Shown here: positions 8,001 through 14,275 of the stretch, piece by piece
Layout: every line of letters begins with the position of its first letter
Numbering within the stretch: position 1 is the stretch's first letter
From: CAYNRE01 sp964399535
GTDB lineage: Bacteria; Planctomycetota; Planctomycetia; Pirellulales; CAYNRE01
Length of the DNA stretch: 48,244 nucleotides
Assembly: GCA_964399535.1 (NCBI GenBank)
Contig: CAYNRE010000031.1
Span: 1 to 48,244 of the forward strand
Direction: 5' to 3'
The notes under the pieces: model-generated
The model's input: only the letters and a program-made list of their open reading frames with translations
Database searches by the model: none
What the model was told of the DNA's origin: nothing
Program-made: the position numbers and the translations under genes

Positions 8001-9505
8001 TCACCGAGTTGCCCCAGTGGTTCGCCGAGGACGACCCGGTGCGCGCCATCCACGACGCGAACCCCGAGGAGTTCGACCGCTTCGCCGCGTGGATCGCCAA
8101 CGTCACCGGACAGCGGCTCACCCGAGAGCGCAAGGAGCAACGCAAGAGCGGCGTCGACTTCGCCAAGTCCGACTGGGAGACCAAGCGGGAGCGCGCCCGG
8201 GAGTTGCTGACCGGCTACTTCCGGCTCGTGATCGCCCGGCTCCAGATCCTCGGCGTCTTGCTGGGCGGCAAGACGCCCGAGTACGTTCGGGACGAGAACG
8301 CCGATCTGCTCGGCATGACGAAGGCCGAGTTGAAGGACGAGGCGGACATGCTCAAGGAGAGCCGCAAGGCGTACGAGGAGTCGCTTCGGGCTCTCGGTGT
8401 CAACGTGACGCGCGCGGAGGATGACCCTCGCAGCATCGAGGATCGCGTGCTCGCCATCATCGAGCGGTCGTTCCCCTCCGGGGACGCCCCGGGGCAGGCC
8501 GACGCCAACATGTTCCGAGGTTCAGCGTTGTTCCAGCCGGACGCCTTCCGGCTGGACCTTGCCCGCCACACGATCAGCCACACCAAGGAGTTCCGTCAGC
8601 AGTTCGCGCTCCGCTACGACGGCCGCGATTCCGAGTTGATCATGCGACGCGCGGCAAGGGCGCTCTGGGAGCGAGCCAAGTCCATCGGAGAGACCGAGGG
8701 GCTCGATACGAAGCAGTACACGCTCATGTACGCGGCGATGCTGTCCTACGTCTCATGGATCGTTCCGGCGCCGGCCACCATGGAGAAGGAGATGCCGGCG
8801 GCAGGCCGCGGGCAGTCCAAGGACGCGCGCAAGCGGTGGATCCAAGAGCACGCCCGCCTCGTGCGCGAGTGGGCCGGATGGCGCGAGGAGGACGACGTGG
8901 GCCAGCTTCCAGACGTGGAAGCCTACATGCTCGAACACGGCGCCGGGCGCACAGAAGCGGAACGCGCGGTCGGGATCTCCATGCTCATGCGTGCCTTCAA
9001 CATCTCTGAGGACGAAGCCGCTCGGCGCTACGACTCGCATGACCTCCTTTCCGTGCAGAACGAGCAGATCGATCTCTGGAAATCCGACGACACCATGATC
9101 GCGCAGCTCGGGTCCGCCATCGGTCCCGACGGGCACATGACCGTCAGGATGGACCCAGTGGAGCGCATGAAAGAGCGCCTCCGCGAGCGCGCGGAGCGCC
9201 CCGAGGCAGAGCCGGTGAGGAGCATCACGTCCAAGGGCGGAACGGTCATCGTGCGCAGGCGCCGAGATGGCGCCGAGACCGCCTCCGTCGAGGCTCCCAA
9301 GCTCACGGCGAACGCCAAGCCGTGCATCTACGAGTACGTCGACCGGGAGCCCGCGCCCCGGGCCTGGTATCAGATCACCCCCAAGAGAGGCCCGATCCGG
9401 CGCTACAGCCCGAACGCCATGGCTGCCAAGATGCGCTACATCGCCAACCAGACCAGGGTGCTTCCGTCGCCGTTCAGGATGGCCGCCGCGGTGTTCACAC
9501 GCTAG
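5087..9505 (+). CDS. tyrosine recombinase with ~930-residue C-terminal extension
   Basis: This gene encodes 1472 residues. Residues about 15-110 look like an N-terminal core-binding domain, and 310-545 hold a complete tyrosine recombinase active site: Arg333 (TGARVSE), Lys370 (VTRKGGKK), His497 and Arg500 (HAIRH), His523 (LGHSS) and the nucleophile Tyr532 (TTEGYLEE). Such enzymes (XerC/XerD/integrase) are normally 300-450 residues long. Here an acidic linker (EEDDDYEVEGPEEDDEPE, near residue 595) leads into more than 850 unrecognised residues, Trp-rich and helical, ending in basic segments (IVRRRRDG, KRGPIRR). The start ATG overlaps the preceding stop. The gene ends 11 bp inside a convergent FkbM gene. 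Integration, resolution of genome dimers, or a packaged recombinase are all possible roles. Confidence 0.85.
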   Translation: MTRRHQPNLSALALLRGKESTTTLQGWTEAFGEGNPAVAERYRQALVRFIGPGNPGDAEWTSYIGHLSPNTRKSYAFAIAEFFEWIARKYGRPVAPHAVRRQDTFDYVNFLANRPFTLEREKIADGDHDSRLAIYDAVVSLGGHGVSQDDIAKAITPSVIPDDLSTQKALEWKDRLARELGRMVLHDLLVRSPTLDELRRDNAQTGITRRWVEIGGRGKVDLVDLYRYSKPPARGVKRTTIAARVAALSSFWDVLAEGENTPGGEPLLQHNIWKEAKRRVSKNLSQERKQAAADQRVPPEIIARLLMSAKPSSNLVEMRDRALLLFLAFTGARVSEATQLRREPPTEDAHRWLGWFMPEHDPPSIEVTRKGGKKMRLPYPPLALRALTEFQTLLEHHAAKPYHQWDNPNGKNHLPEKAPEWRWRDLTRPDAPLFPPLYFWGANSTRNYKRLRPNRGVDYGGTPYTQTMSRQGVLAMLKRMGESAGMSDDEIKKLHPHAIRHFAATAMVRGGKDLRETQAILGHSSITTTEGYLEEIKGSVELSGQSAILSYLERFADMEGVASSAPMETPTGEPSAAPPRPRRTIEATGITLPDEEDDDYEVEGPEEDDEPEMPAAPTPVEEAAFIAASEMAYDIAEASPAAVVDPWWDPPTHMLPASPPNPELPINVVETVDGTVIRDADDHIIAIEGEEPDKADPGLVTEIRKNVSPGSPDWVYDAMAEGTGMEVIHFTSKAERKGPAGVTIAVETYTPRTKGARPVTREFVQGSRWLRQNYDPWPSWYGIGSSSLLPWISRSRSDRHGIASVIDPVTGRHVKVPAFPVLSPEQVFPEADQGGLLDALEGLYEEWVLGDPERGIAPSPTKTFGLVRWYWVFANYTSRLQAFFQAESTKNPMSVRPPKWVPFEHEARLGSNLRAHKTEWLVSWFRENAHTFITSMRAFSTEAAAPVKGEADIHEFMRPYEDAMAAGANVLVTELPQWFAEDDPVRAIHDANPEEFDRFAAWIANVTGQRLTRERKEQRKSGVDFAKSDWETKRERARELLTGYFRLVIARLQILGVLLGGKTPEYVRDENADLLGMTKAELKDEADMLKESRKAYEESLRALGVNVTRAEDDPRSIEDRVLAIIERSFPSGDAPGQADANMFRGSALFQPDAFRLDLARHTISHTKEFRQQFALRYDGRDSELIMRRAARALWERAKSIGETEGLDTKQYTLMYAAMLSYVSWIVPAPATMEKEMPAAGRGQSKDARKRWIQEHARLVREWAGWREEDDVGQLPDVEAYMLEHGAGRTEAERAVGISMLMRAFNISEDEAARRYDSHDLLSVQNEQIDLWKSDDTMIAQLGSAIGPDGHMTVRMDPVERMKERLRERAERPEAEPVRSITSKGGTVIVRRRRDGAETASVEAPKLTANAKPCIYEYVDREPAPRAWYQITPKRGPIRRYSPNAMAAKMRYIANQTRVLPSPFRMAAAVFTR

Positions 9506-10292
9506 CGCGGGTGAGCCACAACATGTGGTGGCCGACCTTCAGTTGCTCGTCCGTCGGGCTCGGTACGATGGATCCGTCTAGGCCCACGAGGGCCACGGCG
9601 TAGCCGGCGCCACGGATGCGCGCCAGCAGAGCGTCTCCGCCGTCGGCGTAGAAGACGGACGCGAACTCCATGCAGATCACCGGCGAGCACCGCTCCAGGA
9701 CCTTCGCCATGCCGTCCCACACCTCGGGCTCGTACCCCTCGCAATCCATCTTGACGAAGTGGACCGTCTCGCTCGGAAGCAACACGTCGAGCCGCTCACC
9801 GGAGATCATGTCGTGCCGCACAAGCGGCTCCAACTCCCGCACGACCTGAGTGCTTCCGCGGTTGTTGCCAGGGGCGGGCAGAAGTAGCAGCGGACCACGG
9901 TGGTCGCTGGCCGCCCCGGAGAACACCGTCACCCGCTCCGAGAACCCATTGACCGACGCCGACTTGACGATCAACCGCGCCAGATCCGCTTGCGGCTCCA
10001 CGGCGAGCACCTTGCGCGCCCCGAGGTGCGCCATGAGCATCGAGAAGTAGCCGACGTTCGCTCCCACGTCGACGCAAACCATATCGGGCTTGACGTGCCG
10101 CATCACGGCCAACGTCACCCACGACTCCCAGTAGCCGTCCAGCATGAGGTGCGGGGCGAGCGACACGTCGTTCGGGTCCACGAACAGCTTGAGCTTGCCG
10201 AGGCACCGGCACAGGGCCACCGCGTTGCCGCAGTAGGCCGACGTTGCTCCCTGCCGGCTGCCAGCTTCCAACGCCGCCGTCGAGTGGAACAT
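9495..10292 (-). CDS. FkbM-family SAM methyltransferase
   Basis: This gene encodes 265 residues with the FkbM methyltransferase pattern: motif I CVDVGANVGYFSMLMAHLGA binds S-adenosylmethionine, followed by VLAVEPQADLARL (motif II acidic residue), VTVFSGAASDHRGPL and FVKMDCEGYEPEVWDGM. Members methylate sugar or lipid hydroxyls, which fits the two glycosyltransferases at 2288-4608. A ribosome-binding site (GGGAGG) lies about 12 bases before the ATG, which is 2 bp after the stop of the zinc-ribbon gene. A short N-terminal segment (residues 1-45, about four Cys or charged clusters) precedes the fold. The substrate is not known. Confidence 0.85.
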   Translation of the reverse strand: MFHSTAALEAGSRQGATSAYCGNAVALCRCLGKLKLFVDPNDVSLAPHLMLDGYWESWVTLAVMRHVKPDMVCVDVGANVGYFSMLMAHLGARKVLAVEPQADLARLIVKSASVNGFSERVTVFSGAASDHRGPLLLLPAPGNNRGSTQVVRELEPLVRHDMISGERLDVLLPSETVHFVKMDCEGYEPEVWDGMAKVLERCSPVICMEFASVFYADGGDALLARIRGAGYAVALVGLDGSIVPSPTDEQLKVGHHMLWLTRASV

Positions 10293-10296
10293 GTGC

Positions 10297-10890
10297 TCAG
10301 ACCTCCCAGACGTTCGAGGCGTCGATCCGCACCCGGTAGCCGCACCCGGCCGCGTCGCACTTGATCACGTCGTTGCACGTCACGGTGCCGGCGACGATCA
10401 CCTCCTTGCGGAACCCGTAGGAGTATTCGAGCACCATCGGGCCGGCCTTGGAAGTGTCCAAGTGAAACTTCCGGTGGCTGTCCCGGATGAGCATCTGCGC
10501 GTGCCCCATCGCAACGCCTCGCCCGACGCATTTCGGGCACACCATGGCGAACATGGTCACGAGCCCCCCGCGCCCGTCCTCTTCCTGCGTGATCTCGCTC
10601 TCGCAATCCTGCCGGATGCTCCCGTCCGCGTTGCGGTAGTGCAGCACGAGCTTCGGCGAGGATCCGTTCAGCAGATCGAGCGAGCCGAGCCGATGGATGT
10701 GGAAGCCGCGGTCGTCGATGCCTACGCCGCCCTTGGCGGCCCGCATCTGGTCGTCCGCGGAGCGCCTGCGCTCGGCTTCGACCCGTTGCTCGTGGTTCAG
10801 GCGGTCCTGGGCGGTGGAGGTCGTGCCGTCCTTGACGATGACGACGGGGGCGACCGTGGGGGGAAGAACGGAGACGGGATCGTTGGACAT
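10297..10890 (-). CDS. zinc-ribbon-like hypothetical protein
   Basis: This gene encodes 197 residues. Two Cys clusters, CPKC near residue 118 and CNDVIKCDAAGCGYR near residue 175, could hold a zinc ion in a ribbon split by a beta-rich insert. The N-terminus is low complexity and basic-acidic (RLNHEQRVEAERRRSADDQ). Its start ATG lies 9 nt after a TAGCAT -10 element, so the message is probably leaderless or nearly so. It is the first gene of the operon running left to the FkbM gene. The role is unknown; binding nucleic acid or protein is an inference from the Cys pattern. Confidence 0.6.
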   Translation of the reverse strand: MSNDPVSVLPPTVAPVVIVKDGTTSTAQDRLNHEQRVEAERRRSADDQMRAAKGGVGIDDRGFHIHRLGSLDLLNGSSPKLVLHYRNADGSIRQDCESEITQEEDGRGGLVTMFAMVCPKCVGRGVAMGHAQMLIRDSHRKFHLDTSKAGPMVLEYSYGFRKEVIVAGTVTCNDVIKCDAAGCGYRVRIDASNVWEV

Positions 10891-10892
10891 GC

Positions 10893-10907
10893 GCTTGCGA
10901 TGCTAGC
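10893..10907. promoter_or_regulatory. operator-like dyad GCTTGC-GAT-GCTAGC
   Basis: Two GCWWGC half-sites 3 bp apart overlap the -10 element (10900-10905) of the promoter for the gene starting at 10890. A bound protein here would be expected to block transcription. Confidence 0.5.
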
Positions 10908-10928
10908 GCCGACGCTCCCGGAGGTCAA
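10900..10928 (-). promoter_or_regulatory. putative promoter, near-leaderless
   Basis: On the minus strand TTGACC (10923-10928) and TAGCAT (10900-10905) are 17 bp apart. The ATG of the next gene (10890) begins 9 nt after the -10, leaving almost no leader. The 38-bp gap between the spike gene and this gene is just large enough for the promoter. Confidence 0.55.
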
Positions 10929-12419
10929 CTACCAGACAGCACCGTAAGGGGCTCGCCGCCAACCGCCAGCGGTCTTGACGTAGATGTAGTCCTCGTCCCA
11001 CGCGATGTCTCCACGAACTCCAGCCGCGTCGGCCGTTCCTGTCGGAGTGAACGGCTGGTCCAACCTGAGTTGCCGCGCCGGGTCGTCCCCGTTGTAGGCG
11101 ATCAAGGCGTCACCGCTGATGATGGACTCCGACGTGAAAGCTCGCACGCCGGGCACCGCAGCAAGACCGGGCGTCAACGGGATCTGTCCACCGAAGATGT
11201 ACAGCTCGGGAGGGTTCATGCCGCCTCCACCTACGGACGGCGGGGCCGTCGTCACAACGTCAACCGCCCACACGCGCCCCGCCGCAATCGTGATGGAGTC
11301 ACCGGGGGCGTCTAACATGTATACGTCCGCCATGAAGATGTACGCGGACGCAAAGATGTTGTCTTGGATCGTCTCGACGCCTCCACCATCCAAGTCCGAG
11401 CTGTAAAGGTACGCTTGCGCCGTGGCTTGGTCGCACACCACGATGCGTGCCGAAGGCGGGTCGGGAGACGTATTGAACACTTCACAGTCGCTCATGCGCA
11501 ACGTGCCAGTGTCCACATAGAACGTGATCTCGTTGTCCGATACGATGTAGCACTGGTGAACATCCAGCTCGGCGTTTACCGCCGCCGTGTTGCCAACGCG
11601 CCCCACCGAAACCATGAGTCCGTTGAACCAGCGACACCGGGATTCTCCGGTGATGCGGATGACGGCATCGCTTGACAACGGTGCGCTAGCCACCCCAAGA
11701 ACTGCGCAATCGTGGAAGTCGATGAATGGGTTGCCGTCGCCTTGCAAGTGCGCACCTACGACGCCGAGCCCCGGGTCGGCGTACAACCAGCAATCACGGA
11801 ACACAACCACGCCCAACATCGTTCCCAGAGCCGTTTCGATCAGGGTGCCTGTGTCGGCGCGTGACAGAAACAACCCTACGAACTCTTGCTCGGGAGCCGG
11901 AGACATACCGATTGTCCAACTGATGTTGATCAACGGTGTCACCGTTGGTGCGGCTGTCAGGATTGCCGTTTGCACCATCGCCGCCCGCATGGACACATAC
12001 TGATTCGAGAAGTCCAGCGTCACGTCCGGGACGTACGACCCCGGGCACACGACGATGGTGTAGGGCTCCGCCGCCGTCGCGTTCGCGTTGGCGAAGGCGA
12101 GCGCGTCTTCGATGGTCGTGAAGTCACCCGAGCCGTCCTGGACGACCCGGATCACGGTGCAAGTTCCGGGGGCCACCGCCGACGAAAGCAGGAGCCACCG
12201 TCCCGGCCCGCTCAGTGGCGCCACGACCGTCACCCCGTCTGCCGGGGCGACGCTCGTCTCGTCGTAGTAGTAGTAGGTGTTCGTCACGCGGACGAAGGCC
12301 ACCGTGCCCGACTCGTACTGCCCGAGAGCGAGGTCGATCCCGTCGAGCGAGTCCTTCGCGTCGCTGGCGGTCGCGAGCGCGGTCTCGACGCTGAACACCG
12401 GAACGTCTTGCTGTGCCAT
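10929..12419 (-). CDS. receptor-binding spike protein with beta-helix
   Basis: This gene encodes 496 residues. Residues 1-85 are a domain shared with two other proteins in this cluster (DVPVFSVETALATASDAKDS ... LSGPGRW) and probably attach all three to the same virion site. Residues about 95-420 have the pectate-lyase-like pattern TTIEDALAFANANA, then VVCPGSYV and many short strands with periodic Cys, Asp and Asn, typical of a right-handed beta-helix. The last 35 residues (VRGDIAWDEDYIYVKTAGGW) resemble the closing domain common in phage fibres and spikes. It likely binds or degrades a host surface polysaccharide. It is the last gene before a zinc-ribbon gene that has its own promoter. Confidence 0.75.
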   Translation of the reverse strand: MAQQDVPVFSVETALATASDAKDSLDGIDLALGQYESGTVAFVRVTNTYYYYDETSVAPADGVTVVAPLSGPGRWLLLSSAVAPGTCTVIRVVQDGSGDFTTIEDALAFANANATAAEPYTIVVCPGSYVPDVTLDFSNQYVSMRAAMVQTAILTAAPTVTPLINISWTIGMSPAPEQEFVGLFLSRADTGTLIETALGTMLGVVVFRDCWLYADPGLGVVGAHLQGDGNPFIDFHDCAVLGVASAPLSSDAVIRITGESRCRWFNGLMVSVGRVGNTAAVNAELDVHQCYIVSDNEITFYVDTGTLRMSDCEVFNTSPDPPSARIVVCDQATAQAYLYSSDLDGGGVETIQDNIFASAYIFMADVYMLDAPGDSITIAAGRVWAVDVVTTAPPSVGGGGMNPPELYIFGGQIPLTPGLAAVPGVRAFTSESIISGDALIAYNGDDPARQLRLDQPFTPTGTADAAGVRGDIAWDEDYIYVKTAGGWRRAPYGAVW

Positions 12420-12433
12420 GGTGATGTCCTACC

Positions 12434-12757
12434 TCATGCCGGCGTGAGGCGTTCGACCCGCACGCAGAAGTCGTTGTCGACGGGGTTGCCCGAGAGGTTG
12501 CGCAGGGCCACCCGTACCGTCGTGCCGTCCGGGTCGAGCGTCGCGCTCGGCACCACAGCGACCGGGCTGCCGCCCGACGGGTACCACGGCGTCACCATCA
12601 CGAGGCACTCGTCGATGCCCATGTTCGACATGAGCGTCAACGTGTACTCGCCCGTCCCGTAGTGGGCGACGGCTTGGAATCCGGTCTGCCCGAGGGCCGT
12701 TCCGTCATCCTTGACCTTCGCCACGGCCCACGAGCTGCAACCCAAGTAGTTCGACAT
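12434..12757 (-). CDS. small beta-rich protein in the spike cluster
   Basis: This gene encodes 107 residues, mostly alternating hydrophobic beta-strand pattern (FQAVAHYGTGEYTLTLMSN, ECLVMVTPWYP, TTVRVALRNLSG) with three Cys. There is no membrane helix. It lies between two spike genes with 3-14 bp gaps, so it is probably a virion protein or a chaperone/adaptor of the spikes. The family is not recognised. Confidence 0.55.
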   Translation of the reverse strand: MSNYLGCSSWAVAKVKDDGTALGQTGFQAVAHYGTGEYTLTLMSNMGIDECLVMVTPWYPSGGSPVAVVPSATLDPDGTTVRVALRNLSGNPVDNDFCVRVERLTPA

Positions 12758-12760
12758 GCT

Positions 12761-13837
12761 TCATCGCTCCGGCAGGAACACGCCTACGCCGTACACATAG
12801 TCGACGTAGAACGAGCGGCTGGACGCCCCGAGCCCGCCCTTCTGGATCTTCAACAGCGGCCCCATGAACTGCCCTGCCGCCGCGATGTTCGTGATGTTGA
12901 CCGTCGGCGGGTTGTTGTCGACCGTGAACACCACGTTCGGAACACCCGTGGAGCTTCCGTACGCGATGGTGCGAAGGTGCGTCCACCCGGTCGTGACGGC
13001 GATCCCTGTGTCCGTCTTGGTGCGAACGGCTCCCGCGGAGGTCACGGCCAGCCAGTTCGGGCTCGCCGTGCCGTACACGCCCTCGTTGTCGTACAGGAAG
13101 TAGTAGCCATCCGTGCTCTCCCCGGCGCCGGTAGCGTCCCCGAACCCGACCGTCATCACGAACGGCTCTGCTGGCGTGCTCAACGTCGGAACGCGCACGA
13201 GCGACTCGGCGCCGAGAGCACCGCTCGGGAAGGCAAACTGGTTCACGTCCAAGTAGAAGGCGGCGCGCCCGGTGACCGTCGTGCCGGTCGACACGCGCTT
13301 GATCCCGAAGTGGTTGCCGTCGACGTAGGTGGAATCGCTGACCACCGTGGATCCGGCCCCTGAAGTCGTCGTGCTCCAACCGAGCAAGCCCGTGGAGATG
13401 CTCGAAAGGAAGTCGTCGAACGCGACGGCCCCGCGCCGCATGTCGACGACGTTCAGGGGGGACCACGAAAACCCGTTCCAGGTGTAGACCGTGAACGTGT
13501 CCAGGGTGAGCCGCACGTCGCCGTCGACGTTTCCGGTGGCCGGCAAGTCGGTGTAGGTCGCGACCGGATCCTTCCAGTTGCTAGCCCCGGCCGCCCCGTT
13601 GATGATGCGGATCCATCGCCCCGGGCCGCTCAACGGTGTCACGATGTTCACGCCATCGGCAACCGCCACGCTCGCCGGGTCGTAGCGGTAGTAGGCGTTC
13701 GTCGCCCGCACGAACCCGATGGTCCCCGACTCGTACTGCCCGAGCGCGAGGTCTACCCCGTCCAGGGAGTTCTTGGCGTCGCTGGCGCTCGCGAGAGCCG
13801 TCTGCACGCTGAGCACGGGAACGTCAAGTTGCGACAT
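12761..13837 (-). CDS. receptor-binding spike protein with lectin-like domain
   Basis: This gene encodes 358 residues. The first 85 residues match the attachment domain of the 496- and 733-residue spikes (QYESGTIGFVRATNAYYRYD is nearly identical to the 733-residue protein). Residues about 88-135 (WKDPVATYTDLPATGNVDGD) are a second module shared only with the 733-residue protein. Residues about 145-358 are beta-rich with aromatic pairs and look like a concanavalin/LamG-type sandwich (GWTHLRTIAYGSSTGVPNVV, VFTVDNNPPTVNI), suited to carbohydrate binding. The module mosaic suggests domain swapping between spikes. Confidence 0.7.
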   Translation of the reverse strand: MSQLDVPVLSVQTALASASDAKNSLDGVDLALGQYESGTIGFVRATNAYYRYDPASVAVADGVNIVTPLSGPGRWIRIINGAAGASNWKDPVATYTDLPATGNVDGDVRLTLDTFTVYTWNGFSWSPLNVVDMRRGAVAFDDFLSSISTGLLGWSTTTSGAGSTVVSDSTYVDGNHFGIKRVSTGTTVTGRAAFYLDVNQFAFPSGALGAESLVRVPTLSTPAEPFVMTVGFGDATGAGESTDGYYFLYDNEGVYGTASPNWLAVTSAGAVRTKTDTGIAVTTGWTHLRTIAYGSSTGVPNVVFTVDNNPPTVNITNIAAAGQFMGPLLKIQKGGLGASSRSFYVDYVYGVGVFLPER

Positions 13838-13847
13838 GGCATCCTCG

Positions 13848-14273
13848 TCAGGGGTCGAATGATAGCTTGGAGAGGCTCTCTCGGAGCCGTTCCTCGGGCC
13901 AGTGGTCCGGCTGGATCAAGCGTACCACCTCGGACCCGGAGGCGTCACGGATCACCGCGACACGGTGTCCCGATGCCCGCTTCCTGGCCCTCCGTGCCGT
14001 CTCCATGAGCAGCGAGTGCTTCTCGGCCAGAAGGCGCTCTCGCTCCGCCCCGTCCGAGCTGCGCCGGATCTCGCCGTCCAGTCGCAACACGTCGGGCGAC
14101 GCCAAGGCGACCGCGAGCGTCGTCGCCACGCGATCCCGTGCCTCGTCGGGCTTCACGCCGTCCACGAGCGCCACGTCGACCGTGTGCTCCAAGAGCCCAT
14201 GATCCTTCCAAGCCAGGATCTCGCGCACTCGCTCGGGCTCTTCTGGATGCACGTCTTCTGGCTTGAGGTTCAT
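13848..14273 (-). CDS. helical hypothetical protein
   Basis: This gene encodes 141 residues. The reading frame stays open far upstream, but that part only shadows the spike gene; the ATG at 14273 follows the spike stop by 2 bp. The protein is charged and helical (GEIRRSSDGAERERLLAEKH, METARRARKRASG), with a short beta segment (HRVAVIRDASGSEVVRLI) and no membrane helix. It could be a spike chaperone or adaptor by position. The family is unknown. Confidence 0.55.
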   Translation of the reverse strand: MNLKPEDVHPEEPERVREILAWKDHGLLEHTVDVALVDGVKPDEARDRVATTLAVALASPDVLRLDGEIRRSSDGAERERLLAEKHSLLMETARRARKRASGHRVAVIRDASGSEVVRLIQPDHWPEERLRESLSKLSFDP

Positions 14274-14275
14274 GT

